DNA from: JANQNX01 sp965601665
GTDB lineage: Bacteria; Pseudomonadota; Gammaproteobacteria; Eutrophobiales; Eutrophobiaceae
Length of the DNA: 64,000 nucleotides
Direction: 5' to 3'
Assembly: GCA_965601665.1 (NCBI GenBank)
Contig: OZ271833.1
Location: forward strand, 62,001-126,000
Below, piece by piece: positions 26,565 through 35,825 of this stretch (the first letter of the stretch is position 1; every line of letters begins with the position of its first letter). The position numbers and the translations under genes are program-made. The notes below the pieces were generated by a model that was not told where the DNA came from, made no database searches, and worked only from the letters and a program-made list of their open reading frames with translations.

Positions 26565-26669
26565 AGCCGTCAATGAGGTTATAGTTAGAGGCAGTATAGA
26601 GATCTTTCAAGCCTTGCTGCGAGCTTTAAAAAATCATTACCTGGTATATAACTTCCAGTATTTATACCT

Positions 26670-28508
26670 TTACTGGTGACTTTGCATCACGCCATATAAC
26701 TTGGAGTAGAGACCGTCTTGATCGAGTAACTCCCGGTGCGATCCCTGTTCAGCAATGCCACCATCTTCAAACACATAAACATGGTTGGCTTGTTTAATTG
26801 CACTAAGCCTGTGTGCAACAATTAACGTCGTCTTGTCCTTGAGAAAATCAGATAGCGCCTCATGCAGATGATACTCGGTTTCCGCATCCAGTGCGGATGT
26901 GGCTTCATCCAGTATCACGACGCTGGGATTAGTCAACACCATTCGTGCAATGGCCAGTCGCTGTCGTTGCCCACCGGAAAGCCTGACGCCCTGCCTGCCC
27001 ACAATGGTATCCAGTGTTTCTGGCATGGCCTTGACGGTGTCACTTAGCTGGGCAATTTCCAGCGCTTGCCAGAGCTCGGCATCAGCTATGTCCTTGCCCA
27101 ACGTCAAATTCATGCGTACAGAATCATTAAACAGTGCAGGGTGTTGCAACACGGTAGCGACATGTTCCCTGACGATTTCGAGACCAATCTCGTTAATCGG
27201 GACGCCATCATAATAGATCATGCCCTGGTTGCCCGGATACAGGCCAATTAATACCTGCACCAGTGTTGATTTACCACCACCGCTGGCCCCCACCAGCGCC
27301 ACTTTTTCCCCTGCAGGTATCTCCAGATTAATACCGTTTAAAACGTCAGTACCCTCACCATAGGAAAAATGCAAATTCTTAATCGTGATACCGACGGTAT
27401 GCTTGTTTGTAAAAGGGTTATGTATATGCGGATAGGCGGGTTCCTGCTCCAGTTTCAACAGTTCATTGATCCGGGATAATGCTGCACGGGCATTATAAAA
27501 AGAATACTGAATATTCAGGATTTCCTGAACTGGTCCCATCATGAACCAGAGATAACCAAACACGGCGAACATCTGGCCAATGCTGAGTCCGGAATATATC
27601 ACCATCAACATGGATACCGCGCGAAACACATCAAACCCGAACAGGAATACCATGAAACTGAAGCGACTGGCTGCATCGCTTTTCCAGGCAAAGGCTATAC
27701 CATGGTCTTTGACTTCCCTTGCAAGTTCAATGACCTGTTTCAGGTAGTGCTTTTCCCTGTTACTGGCCCTTATCTGGTGGATGGAATCCAGGGTCTCGGT
27801 CAGTGATTGTTGAAAAATACCGAACGCCGAGTTTTCGCGGCGTTTTAATTCCTTAACCCGTTTACCCAGCACCGTAGTGAAGTAGATCACAATTGGGTTG
27901 GCAAACAGAATTAGTAACGCAAGTTGCCAGTGCATTACCAGCAGGATCACGGCGACACCAATAATAGAAAGTACCGCAATCAGCAGGCGGCTGATGGTTG
28001 AGCCGACAAAATCATCAACCGTCGTCAGGTCAGTGACAAAATAAGAGGCCACGGTACCACTGCCCAGCGTTTCATATTCCGACATGGATACCCGGTTAAG
28101 CCTGTTCAACAATGCCTGGCGCATGCCAAAAATCACGTCCTTGGCAATAATGGTGAATTGCCTGGTCTGGTATACGTTTAATACCAGTGCGGTCAGGCGC
28201 AGTAATACCGTCAGCAGTAGTACAGACGTTATATATAAGAGTGGAACATGCCATGCGGCTGGCGTGATGCTGTTCAGGGTATTAACCACGACCCCCGGCT
28301 GGTCCAGTAATACCTCGTCAACCAGTAATGGTAACAGTAGCGGCACCGGGACACTGGCCAACGTTGCTAATATGGCAATAATATTGGCAACGATCAGTTG
28401 CTGCTTATGCTGCCTGGCAATATCGATGATGTACTGCCAGTCATAGGTAGTCCTGTTTTCAGGTTCCCGATCTGTTGTTGTTTGTGGATTGTCTATTGTC
28501 GCTGCCAT
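26670..28508 (-). CDS. ABC transporter with fused permease and ATPase (MsbA/LmrA-like exporter)
   Basis: A 612-residue half-transporter. The membrane domain (about 30-320) has six segments; the nucleotide-binding domain (about 365-605) has Walker A GASGGGKST, the signature LSGGQRQRLAI, Walker B VVILDEATSALD and the switch His in IVAHRLSA. It would act as a homodimer exporting lipid-like or other hydrophobic compounds from the inner membrane. The substrate cannot be told from sequence. It starts 6 bases after the srkA stop, which suggests coupled expression. Confidence 0.93.
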   Translation of the reverse strand: MAATIDNPQTTTDREPENRTTYDWQYIIDIARQHKQQLIVANIIAILATLASVPVPLLLPLLVDEVLLDQPGVVVNTLNSITPAAWHVPLLYITSVLLLTVLLRLTALVLNVYQTRQFTIIAKDVIFGMRQALLNRLNRVSMSEYETLGSGTVASYFVTDLTTVDDFVGSTISRLLIAVLSIIGVAVILLVMHWQLALLILFANPIVIYFTTVLGKRVKELKRRENSAFGIFQQSLTETLDSIHQIRASNREKHYLKQVIELAREVKDHGIAFAWKSDAASRFSFMVFLFGFDVFRAVSMLMVIYSGLSIGQMFAVFGYLWFMMGPVQEILNIQYSFYNARAALSRINELLKLEQEPAYPHIHNPFTNKHTVGITIKNLHFSYGEGTDVLNGINLEIPAGEKVALVGASGGGKSTLVQVLIGLYPGNQGMIYYDGVPINEIGLEIVREHVATVLQHPALFNDSVRMNLTLGKDIADAELWQALEIAQLSDTVKAMPETLDTIVGRQGVRLSGGQRQRLAIARMVLTNPSVVILDEATSALDAETEYHLHEALSDFLKDKTTLIVAHRLSAIKQANHVYVFEDGGIAEQGSHRELLDQDGLYSKLYGVMQSHQ

Positions 28509-28514
28509 GATTAC

Positions 28515-29513
28515 CTAGTTTGCCTGCCAATGTAATGGTGGTTCCTCCATTAATGCAATCTGTTCCCTGAGGCTGAGTATTTGTTCTTCCCAGTAACGCT
28601 GCGAATTAAAAAAAGGAAAGGCATTGGGAAATGCCGGATCATCCCAGCGCTGCGCCAGCCATGCTGAATAATGAACCAGCCTCATCGTTCTGAGTGCTTC
28701 AACAAGGTGAAGTTCACGCGCGCTGAACGAACGAAACTCAGTGTAGCCTTCAAGGAAATCGTGCAACCCTCTAGTCATGTAACTTCTGTTTCCGGAAAGG
28801 AACATCCAGATATCCTGTACAGCCGGCCCTATACGCGCATCATCGAAATCGACAAGGAAAAACCTGTCGTCTCTGGTAAGTACGTTGCCGTGATGACAAT
28901 CGCCATGCAACCTGAGCAAGGTTACATCACCGGCTTGTTCATGACATTGCTGAACCCGTTTAATTGCCTCTGCGACGGTGCTGGTGTATGACGCTTCCAG
29001 CTCTGCTGGAATAAACCGGTACTCAACCAGGAAGTGCGATGGCTCAATAATAAAACTATCTATGCTGAATCCTGGCCTGGATTCAAATGCTGATACCGCA
29101 CCGATATTATGCAGACGACCCATTATGCGTCCAAGCTGTAACAGGTGTTCCGGGTTGTCCAATTCCGGCGCATACCCACCAAAGCGTGGATAGATTGCAA
29201 AGCGAAACTGCTGATATTCGAACAGGCTCTGTTCACCAAACTGCGTCGGCGCGAGCACGGGTATCTCGTTTTCGGCCAACTCCATTGTGAACCGGTGTTC
29301 CTCCATGATCATCGCGTCGGTCCAGCGTCCGGGTCGATAAAACTTCACGATAACCGGTTCCTGTTCCTCGATTCCAACCTGGTACACCCGGTTTTCGTAA
29401 CTGTTTAGCGCCAGTATGCGCTGATCTGACACCAGGCCTACCGACTCCGTTGCATTGATAATGGTATCGGGGTCCAGTTGCGTAAACGGATGTGCTGTTT
29501 CGGAAACATTCAT
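28515..29513 (-). CDS. srkA: Stress response kinase SrkA (YihE/RdoA)
   Basis: A 332-residue Ser/Thr protein kinase of the choline-kinase-like fold. The start at 29513 (MNVSETAHPF) matches the usual N-terminus; an upstream in-frame ATG at 29543 would add ten residues. Diagnostic segments are LNSYENRVYQV (about 36-46), VKFYRPGRWT near 54, the catalytic loop HGDCHHGNV near 204, and FLVDFDDAR near 217. The family counters Cpx-dependent envelope stress and modulates programmed death. It is followed in the same operon by the ABC exporter. Confidence 0.93.
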   Translation of the reverse strand: MNVSETAHPFTQLDPDTIINATESVGLVSDQRILALNSYENRVYQVGIEEQEPVIVKFYRPGRWTDAMIMEEHRFTMELAENEIPVLAPTQFGEQSLFEYQQFRFAIYPRFGGYAPELDNPEHLLQLGRIMGRLHNIGAVSAFESRPGFSIDSFIIEPSHFLVEYRFIPAELEASYTSTVAEAIKRVQQCHEQAGDVTLLRLHGDCHHGNVLTRDDRFFLVDFDDARIGPAVQDIWMFLSGNRSYMTRGLHDFLEGYTEFRSFSARELHLVEALRTMRLVHYSAWLAQRWDDPAFPNAFPFFNSQRYWEEQILSLREQIALMEEPPLHWQAN

Positions 29514-29648
29514 TATGTTGCAGTGTAACAGATAAGCCGGCATCCATTTTCAGTACATTTGTGGGCACAATTCCTGGTTGATCGGCTGTTATTGTCATTT
29601 GAATAGGACTAAGATTTTGATGGTTCTTTGATAAATTGCAGGATAACA

Positions 29649-30908
29649 ATGGCGGGTGAGTTGGCAGGCTTGATTGCGGATGCGGAAGCAGGCGATGTCG
29701 ATGCGCAGATGCAACTTGCTGATTTGTATGAAAACGGGTTCGGTGTACAGCTGGACTTCGCCAAGGCTGCTTACTGGTATCAGAAGGCGGCTGCCCGGCA
29801 TGCTGTCAAGGCCATCTCCCGGCTCGGGCAAATGTACCTGCGTGGGATTGGTGTCGCCAAGGATGAATACGAGGCTGCCAAGCTTTTTCATCTTGCTGCC
29901 GAGCAGGATGACAAATCAGCCCAGGCCAACCTGGCCTGGTGCTATCAGCATGGCCTCGGTGTAGAACAGGACTTCGAACGAGCCTTCGAGTGGTATCTGC
30001 TGGCTGCCAAGCAAGGCCATGCCGGCGCCCGTTATAATCTTGCCTATATGTATGCCACCGGCGTTGGCACCAGTAAAAATTATCTTGAAGCCCTGCACTG
30101 GTATGAACTGGCGGCAGAGCAAGGACACATGAAAGCGCAACTCAACCTTGGCCTGATGTACGCCAAGGGAGAGGGCGTTGCGATGGACGAGAATAAGGCA
30201 GTCCATTGGTACAGACAGGCTGCCAACCAGGGTTATCCCAAGGCGCAGTATAATCTTGCACTGATGTATAGTGCCGGCGCCGGCGTAGATCAGGATGATA
30301 CGGAAGCATTCAAATGGCATATGAAAGCAGCCGAGCAGGATTATGCTCGTGCCCAGTTTAACCTGGGGCTGTTTTATTTACATGGTCTGGGCGTTGAGCA
30401 AAATGATGCGAAAGCAGCCGACTATTTTCAGCGTGCCTCACGACAAAATTATCCAAAGGCTTTCTACCAGCTTGGCAAAATGCACGCGCAAGGTCGTGGT
30501 ATGCCAGTAGATGAAATTGCCGCCTCGAAAAATTTTCTTGAGGCGGCGACGGCAGGGTATGCAAAGGCGCAGTATGCCCTTGGCCATCTATACCTGACCG
30601 GCAAGGGTGTGCACCAGAGTGAACATGAAGCTTGCGAATGGTTCTTACGTTCCGCCAAGCGCGGTTATTACAAGGCCCAGCACATGGTTGGGGTGAGATA
30701 CGCGAAGGGTTTAGGATTTGAAAAAAACATTATCTGTGCCTACGCATGGCTGAAGCTTGCCTGTGAGCAAAGTCCCAAACCCGAGCTAAAGCGTGCCCTG
30801 CAACAATTTGCCAAAAAATTATCCAGCGGCCAGATTGCTGAAGCAGAAGTGATGGCCAGTATGTTCGGCCAGTCGTATGCAGACAAGCCTAGAGTAAAGG
30901 TGAACTGA
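29649..30908 (+). CDS. Cytoplasmic Sel1-repeat protein, ten repeats
   Basis: A 419-residue protein made almost wholly of ten Sel1-like repeats of 36 residues (about 10-370), with the pattern A...LG.mY..G.GV..d...A..WY..AA.qg. The start at 29649 (MAGELAGLIADA) has an AGGA ribosome site. It has no signal peptide, unlike the Sel1 protein at 3542. The regular solenoid suggests a scaffold or signalling adaptor. The 3' end overlaps the convergent mltF gene by 20 bases. Confidence 0.88.
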   Translation: MAGELAGLIADAEAGDVDAQMQLADLYENGFGVQLDFAKAAYWYQKAAARHAVKAISRLGQMYLRGIGVAKDEYEAAKLFHLAAEQDDKSAQANLAWCYQHGLGVEQDFERAFEWYLLAAKQGHAGARYNLAYMYATGVGTSKNYLEALHWYELAAEQGHMKAQLNLGLMYAKGEGVAMDENKAVHWYRQAANQGYPKAQYNLALMYSAGAGVDQDDTEAFKWHMKAAEQDYARAQFNLGLFYLHGLGVEQNDAKAADYFQRASRQNYPKAFYQLGKMHAQGRGMPVDEIAASKNFLEAATAGYAKAQYALGHLYLTGKGVHQSEHEACEWFLRSAKRGYYKAQHMVGVRYAKGLGFEKNIICAYAWLKLACEQSPKPELKRALQQFAKKLSSGQIAEAEVMASMFGQSYADKPRVKVN

Positions 30909-32322
30909 GCTGCAGTGTGTCGTAGTTAATGGGCCGGTTATATTTTTTTAACAGCTCTTCCTGTTGATACAAACGCAAAATATCAAAGTACCGGCGGATC
31001 CTGCGTACGAATGCGACCGGTTCATGCCCGCGGGCATAGCCATGCCGTGTTTGTATATGCCATTCCCGCTCGCTCAATTTAGGCAAATGTTTCTCAACAT
31101 CGATCCATAAATGGGGGTCATCACCTGCCTGTTCTGTTAACACGCGTGCATCTTCAAGGTGGCCGAGGCCAATATTGTAGGCAGCAAGTGTCATCCATGA
31201 ACGGTCAGGTTCCCTGATATCTTCCGGAAGCGATTCCCTGAGCAAGGCAAGGTAGCTCGCGCCACCATTTATGCTTTGTTCAGGATCAAGACGATCGGTG
31301 ACACCGAGTCGCCGGGCGGTTGCCTTTGTCAGCATCATCAAACCGCGAACTCCGGTCATGGAAACAGCGTCCTTATCCCAGTTTGATTCCTGGTAACTGA
31401 CGGCGGCCAGAAAACGTTCGTCAAAAGTATTCGCTTTCGCAGCCTGCTTAAATATGTCTGCGTAACCGGGGAGCAGCGTTTTTATCCGTTCCAGAAAGTA
31501 AACATCATCCACGTACCGAAACACCTGCAGGTGGTTAAAATAGGTGGCTGCCAGTTTGTCGAGTTTGCCGCTTTGTTTATATCCGGTAATAAAATGGTTG
31601 ATTGATTTGAGAAGACTAGCATCCTGTTTTTTCAGGGTCATCCAGCGTGTTGGATGATATTGATCGAGTTTAAATGCAACCCTGATATCCGGATAAAGAT
31701 TTCGATAGTAGCTATACAGATCGGAATTAATGATGGTCAGCCTGAATCGTTTCAGATGGACCTGCTGAATGACCTGGCGGGAGTTGCCACCGGGCAATTC
31801 CACCCAGTTTACGAAGTCATATTGCCGTTTAAGATCTTGCATGACCAGTGCGGGGCCACTGTTCTCTGCGACGACAAGCCGACCGGGTACGATCTCTTCC
31901 AGTGTTCGCGGCAACGTGTTGTGCCGGTTGCCAATAATATACCACTGGTTCCTGTTGTAGCCGTAACTGGAGCCTATGTCACTGGCAGTGACCAGTGGCG
32001 CACTATCTGCTATTGCGATATGGGCCTTGCCCTGCTTTAACAAGGTCATGACATCGCCAAGCGTACTGGCAGGAGTAATATCCAGTTTGCAGTTTATGCT
32101 GTTGGCATAATCAACCGCTATTTCATAATCCAGCCCGCGCAACATGGACTCATCGGGAAAGAATACCGGCGGTGATGCCAGCATCGCCACGCGCAGGGTT
32201 TCCCGTTTTTGAATGCGCTCAAGCTCGGTAAGCCCATCTGAACAGCCTGTCAGAAACAGTACTGATATGAATAAAAGGCCAGCAAGCGAACGTGGCTTTA
32301 CAATTTGGAATGAGGCAAACAT
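30889..32322 (-). CDS. mltF: Membrane-bound lytic murein transglycosylase F
   Basis: A 477-residue lipoprotein (lipobox FLTGCSD near 27). It has an N-terminal solute-binding-protein-like module (about 40-275) and a C-terminal lysozyme-like SLT domain (about 290-450), with the catalytic Glu in SYQESNWD, GVRGLMMLTKATA and AAYNIGLGH. It cleaves peptidoglycan glycan strands to 1,6-anhydro ends. The start at 32322 was chosen for its compact signal; an in-frame start at 32358 is possible. Tail overlap of 20 bases with the Sel1 gene. A second MltF-like gene lies at 47070. Confidence 0.92.
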   Translation of the reverse strand: MFASFQIVKPRSLAGLLFISVLFLTGCSDGLTELERIQKRETLRVAMLASPPVFFPDESMLRGLDYEIAVDYANSINCKLDITPASTLGDVMTLLKQGKAHIAIADSAPLVTASDIGSSYGYNRNQWYIIGNRHNTLPRTLEEIVPGRLVVAENSGPALVMQDLKRQYDFVNWVELPGGNSRQVIQQVHLKRFRLTIINSDLYSYYRNLYPDIRVAFKLDQYHPTRWMTLKKQDASLLKSINHFITGYKQSGKLDKLAATYFNHLQVFRYVDDVYFLERIKTLLPGYADIFKQAAKANTFDERFLAAVSYQESNWDKDAVSMTGVRGLMMLTKATARRLGVTDRLDPEQSINGGASYLALLRESLPEDIREPDRSWMTLAAYNIGLGHLEDARVLTEQAGDDPHLWIDVEKHLPKLSEREWHIQTRHGYARGHEPVAFVRRIRRYFDILRLYQQEELLKKYNRPINYDTLQLSSPLL

Positions 32323-32416
32323 AGTTGAATTGTCCACGATTCGAGGCTGTATTGACAATCATAACCGGGCGTTCACTAATTCCCCGGATGTATTATATGA
32401 TGGAACGACGATTTGC

Positions 32417-33121
32417 ATGATACCAAAGCCCATGTTCACCAATTTACTCAAGCCTATGGCCTTACTGTTTGTCTCCGGAATAGCTGTGCCCGTCAGTTCA
32501 CAAGACATCCCGATGGAGAGCTTCGATGAGGTTGTCGTCAATACATTCTGGAACGAGCTATATAATAATGGTGGCTGGTCTCTCTATTGTGGTTACCGGT
32601 TTGATGCTGCAAATGGCGTAACCGAGGGAAGACTGGTCGTTATCGAACAGATCTATCCCGGTAGCTGGATGCTGCGCAGCCTCGACTGTCATAGCCGACA
32701 ACAATGCCGGGAGGATGAACAGTCCCGGTTTACCCGCATGGAGGCGGATATGCATAATCTTTACCCGGTCTGGCAGGAGGTCACGGTAATACGCAGGGAC
32801 AGTCGTTATGGAATAGTCAACGGTGAAGATTGGCGTTACAGTGACTGCGATTTTGAAAAACGGCTCGGCATCGTTGAACCAAGGGAGATTGCACGAGGTA
32901 ATATCGCGCGTGCCGTTTTTTACATGCATTCGCAGTACGGTGTCCCTATTGATGCGGATATGTTGCGAACACTGAAAAAATGGAATCGTGATGATCCACC
33001 CAGCAACCAGGAAGTTTTGCGTAACAACCGGATCGAGGAATTACAAGGCAATCGTAACATTTATATCGATAATCCGGCACTGGCAGAACAAATAACCAGT
33101 AAATGGCTGGCTAACGATTAA
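32417..33121 (+). CDS. Endonuclease I family secreted nuclease
   Basis: A 234-residue protein with a signal peptide (LLKPMALLFVSGIAVPVSSQ). The C-terminal half carries the endonuclease I (EndA/NucM) pattern: GIVEPREIARGNIARAVFYM, HSQYGVPID, LKKWNRDDPPSNQEVLRNNR and QGNRNIYIDNPALAEQI (about residues 158-228). Such enzymes degrade extracellular DNA non-specifically in the periplasm or medium. The start at 32417 lacks a clear ribosome site; an ATG at 32432 would also fit. Divergent from mltF, with overlapping upstream regions. Confidence 0.9.
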   Translation: MIPKPMFTNLLKPMALLFVSGIAVPVSSQDIPMESFDEVVVNTFWNELYNNGGWSLYCGYRFDAANGVTEGRLVVIEQIYPGSWMLRSLDCHSRQQCREDEQSRFTRMEADMHNLYPVWQEVTVIRRDSRYGIVNGEDWRYSDCDFEKRLGIVEPREIARGNIARAVFYMHSQYGVPIDADMLRTLKKWNRDDPPSNQEVLRNNRIEELQGNRNIYIDNPALAEQITSKWLAND

Positions 33122-33179
33122 GCACGTGCAGACAGGTTTAGCGGTTGCCTAATCAATACTGACCTGTTTGAATTCGTTC

Positions 33180-35825
33180 ATGCCCGGCCGCAAGACGATA
33201 ATCACTTCCTCACGGCGACTCAGCCGTCATTTGCGTTTTCTGGATGCTGCCGAACAATTGCAGCAGGGTAAACGCGCCTGGACGACACTTGATTGTCTGC
33301 CCTGGACTGCATGGTGCAATCGATTATATAGCGATCTTCAGTTGCGTTTGACTGATGCGCCGCGATTGTTGACTGATGCACAGCAGGAATGGTTATGGCA
33401 GGGCATCATTCAGCGTTCCCGTTACCGCGAAAAATTGTTACAGGTAAATGCGACCGCAAGACAAGTCATGCACGCCTACCTGCTCTGCAAGCAGTGGGAA
33501 ATTCCGGTGTTCCCATCGGGATTGTTCCTTGCAGAAGAAGCGCTGGCATTTAGTAACTGGGTTGAAACATACGAAGCGCAAAAGCTGAAGCACGACTGGA
33601 TTGACTCAGCCACGTTGCCAGACTGGTTATGCGATCATATTGATCACGTCGCTGGACAGCCTGCTATCGAGTTCCGTGGCTTTGAACAATTTACACCGCA
33701 GCAACAATCACTGCGGTCAGTTATTGAAAATTGCGGCTACCGCGTAGTGCAAGCCGAGACGTTGCAACGTAACAAGCGTGTTGCCGTGCATGCTGCGGTA
33801 GATAAGCGAAGCGAACTGCTCATGGCAGCCTGGTGGGCCAAAGAAAAATTGCTTGAAAACCCGGGCGCCACTATCGGGATTGTCAGTCCCAGGCTGCGAC
33901 ATATCCGTGACCATGTCATCAGCGCGTTTACCGCGATATTGACGCCAAATGCACTCATAGAGCCATCTCGGCTGAATGCCACGAGCTGGTCAGTAGCAGT
34001 TGGTAAGTCACTTGCCGAGTATCCGATGATCGATACGGCATTAGAGTTGCTGGCGCTGGGACGTCGACGCGTTGCTGCCGAGCACCTCGGTAAGTTGCTG
34101 CACTCACGGTTTATCATGGCCTGTGACAGTGAACAGTCACAGCGCGCCTTGTTCGATATGTGGTTACGCCAACTGGGTATAGAGGAGTTCAGCCTGCGAT
34201 CGCTGTATCGACTGACCGGGTCAGAGCAATTCCCGCTAGCCTGTCGCTGTGAACAGTTGATGCAAATGGTAAAGGACTTTGAAATTGCCTTACTCAGCCA
34301 GCGACGCCAGCAAACACTCAGGCAGTGGACCATCTCTTTCAGCCAATGGCTTGGTATATTCGGCTGGCCGGGGCAATCAGGCCTGAATAGTAACGAACAC
34401 CAGACATTACAGGCCTGGCAAGAATGCCTGTCAGACCTGGGACAGCTGGATCCGACAGAGAAGAAAGTAGGCTATGCGGAAGCCTGCTCGTTACTTCGGC
34501 GCCTGGTTGTGGACAAGCAGTTTCAGCCAGAGACAGCCGAGACAGCAATACAGGTCACCGGCATGACTGGTAGCGCGGGTATGCAGTTTGATTTTCTGTG
34601 GATACTGGATATGCAAGATGATTACTGGCCCGAGCAACCGGTACCGAATGCGTTTATCCCGACGACCTTGTTAAAAGAAAATGCCGTTCCCGGTGCAACG
34701 GCTGAAAGTCGTTTACTGCATGCACGTGAACAGCTGGAACTGTTACGGCAGTCTGCCACCGAAGTTGTTTTCAGCTATGCAAGGCAAGAGGGCGATCGCG
34801 AGTGCAGGCCCAGTACGTTAATTTTGCCCTGGCTGGATCAACCCTATCCAGAAGCAACTGTGCAGGTGCAGCTGCCTGCAGATATGATTTTTGCAGGTCG
34901 TCAGCGCCATACATTTATAGACGAACAGGGCCCTGCTATTGTCGATGGCGATGTTGCCACAGGTGGCAGCAGTCTGTTCAGGGACCAGTCTCTTTGTGCC
35001 TTTCGCGCATTTGCACGACATCGCCTGCATGCAACGACTTTGCAAACTATCGATATTGGTTTGAGTGCCGCACAGCGTGGCAACCTCACGCACCTCGCAC
35101 TCCAGTACCTATGGCAACGTATGCGTGACCGGCGACAGTTGGAATACCTTTCAGACAATGAACGTAGCAGCCTTGTCCGGGCTGTTGTCAGCGAGGCCAT
35201 CAAGCACCAGGCCAGCAAGCTTCCCGAAATTTTTAGCGAACGTTTTTCTACCCTTGAACAGCGCCGCCTGGAAATATTACTGGAAGGCTGGTTGCAGGTG
35301 GAAAGAACACGTGGAGATTTCAAGGTGGTCGCTACCGAGGAGTGGCGTAGCGTTAATTTCTGCGATATGGAAGTACATCTTTGCGTTGATCGTCTTGATG
35401 AGCTTGCAGACGGACGTTACGTAATTGTTGATTATAAGACCGGTCAGGTCAGGAAGAGTGACTGGAATACCGACAATTTCAATGAACCGCAATTGCCGCT
35501 TTACGCAGTTAGCCATGACAAGGACATTGCGGCAATTGCGTTTGCCAGTTTGAAACCAGGCAATATGAAATACATCGGTGAAGCCGACGGGAATGACATC
35601 CTCCCGGGTGTTGAGCAGGACGAAACCTTTGACTGGACCAGGCGTATGGCTGAATGGCAGCAATCATTACAGTTACTGGCGCAGGAGTTTCGACAAGGTA
35701 ATGCTGCAGTTGAACCGCTTGTTACAGCTTGTCGCTATTGTGACCTGCAATCGCTATGTCGTATCTACGAACGCGCCAGTACTCTGGACAGTGAAATGAT
35801 AGTCGCAGGTGATGACAGTGTCTGA
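33180..35825 (+). CDS. AddB-like PD-(D/E)XK nuclease, DNA-repair protein (TIGR03623-like)
   Basis: An 881-residue protein paired with the helicase-nuclease gene that overlaps it. The C-terminal RecB-type nuclease is visible: VDYKTGQVRKSDWN followed by PQLPLYAV (about 750-775). Cysteines in QSLCAFRAF (near 600) and CRYCDLQSLC (near 855) are placed like the iron-sulfur ligands of AddB. The N-terminal part is an inactivated helicase-like region without a Walker A motif. Together with the next protein it should process double-strand DNA ends for recombination. The start chosen is the ATG at 33180 rather than an upstream TTG at 33168. Confidence 0.87.
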   Translation: MPGRKTIITSSRRLSRHLRFLDAAEQLQQGKRAWTTLDCLPWTAWCNRLYSDLQLRLTDAPRLLTDAQQEWLWQGIIQRSRYREKLLQVNATARQVMHAYLLCKQWEIPVFPSGLFLAEEALAFSNWVETYEAQKLKHDWIDSATLPDWLCDHIDHVAGQPAIEFRGFEQFTPQQQSLRSVIENCGYRVVQAETLQRNKRVAVHAAVDKRSELLMAAWWAKEKLLENPGATIGIVSPRLRHIRDHVISAFTAILTPNALIEPSRLNATSWSVAVGKSLAEYPMIDTALELLALGRRRVAAEHLGKLLHSRFIMACDSEQSQRALFDMWLRQLGIEEFSLRSLYRLTGSEQFPLACRCEQLMQMVKDFEIALLSQRRQQTLRQWTISFSQWLGIFGWPGQSGLNSNEHQTLQAWQECLSDLGQLDPTEKKVGYAEACSLLRRLVVDKQFQPETAETAIQVTGMTGSAGMQFDFLWILDMQDDYWPEQPVPNAFIPTTLLKENAVPGATAESRLLHAREQLELLRQSATEVVFSYARQEGDRECRPSTLILPWLDQPYPEATVQVQLPADMIFAGRQRHTFIDEQGPAIVDGDVATGGSSLFRDQSLCAFRAFARHRLHATTLQTIDIGLSAAQRGNLTHLALQYLWQRMRDRRQLEYLSDNERSSLVRAVVSEAIKHQASKLPEIFSERFSTLEQRRLEILLEGWLQVERTRGDFKVVATEEWRSVNFCDMEVHLCVDRLDELADGRYVIVDYKTGQVRKSDWNTDNFNEPQLPLYAVSHDKDIAAIAFASLKPGNMKYIGEADGNDILPGVEQDETFDWTRRMAEWQQSLQLLAQEFRQGNAAVEPLVTACRYCDLQSLCRIYERASTLDSEMIVAGDDSV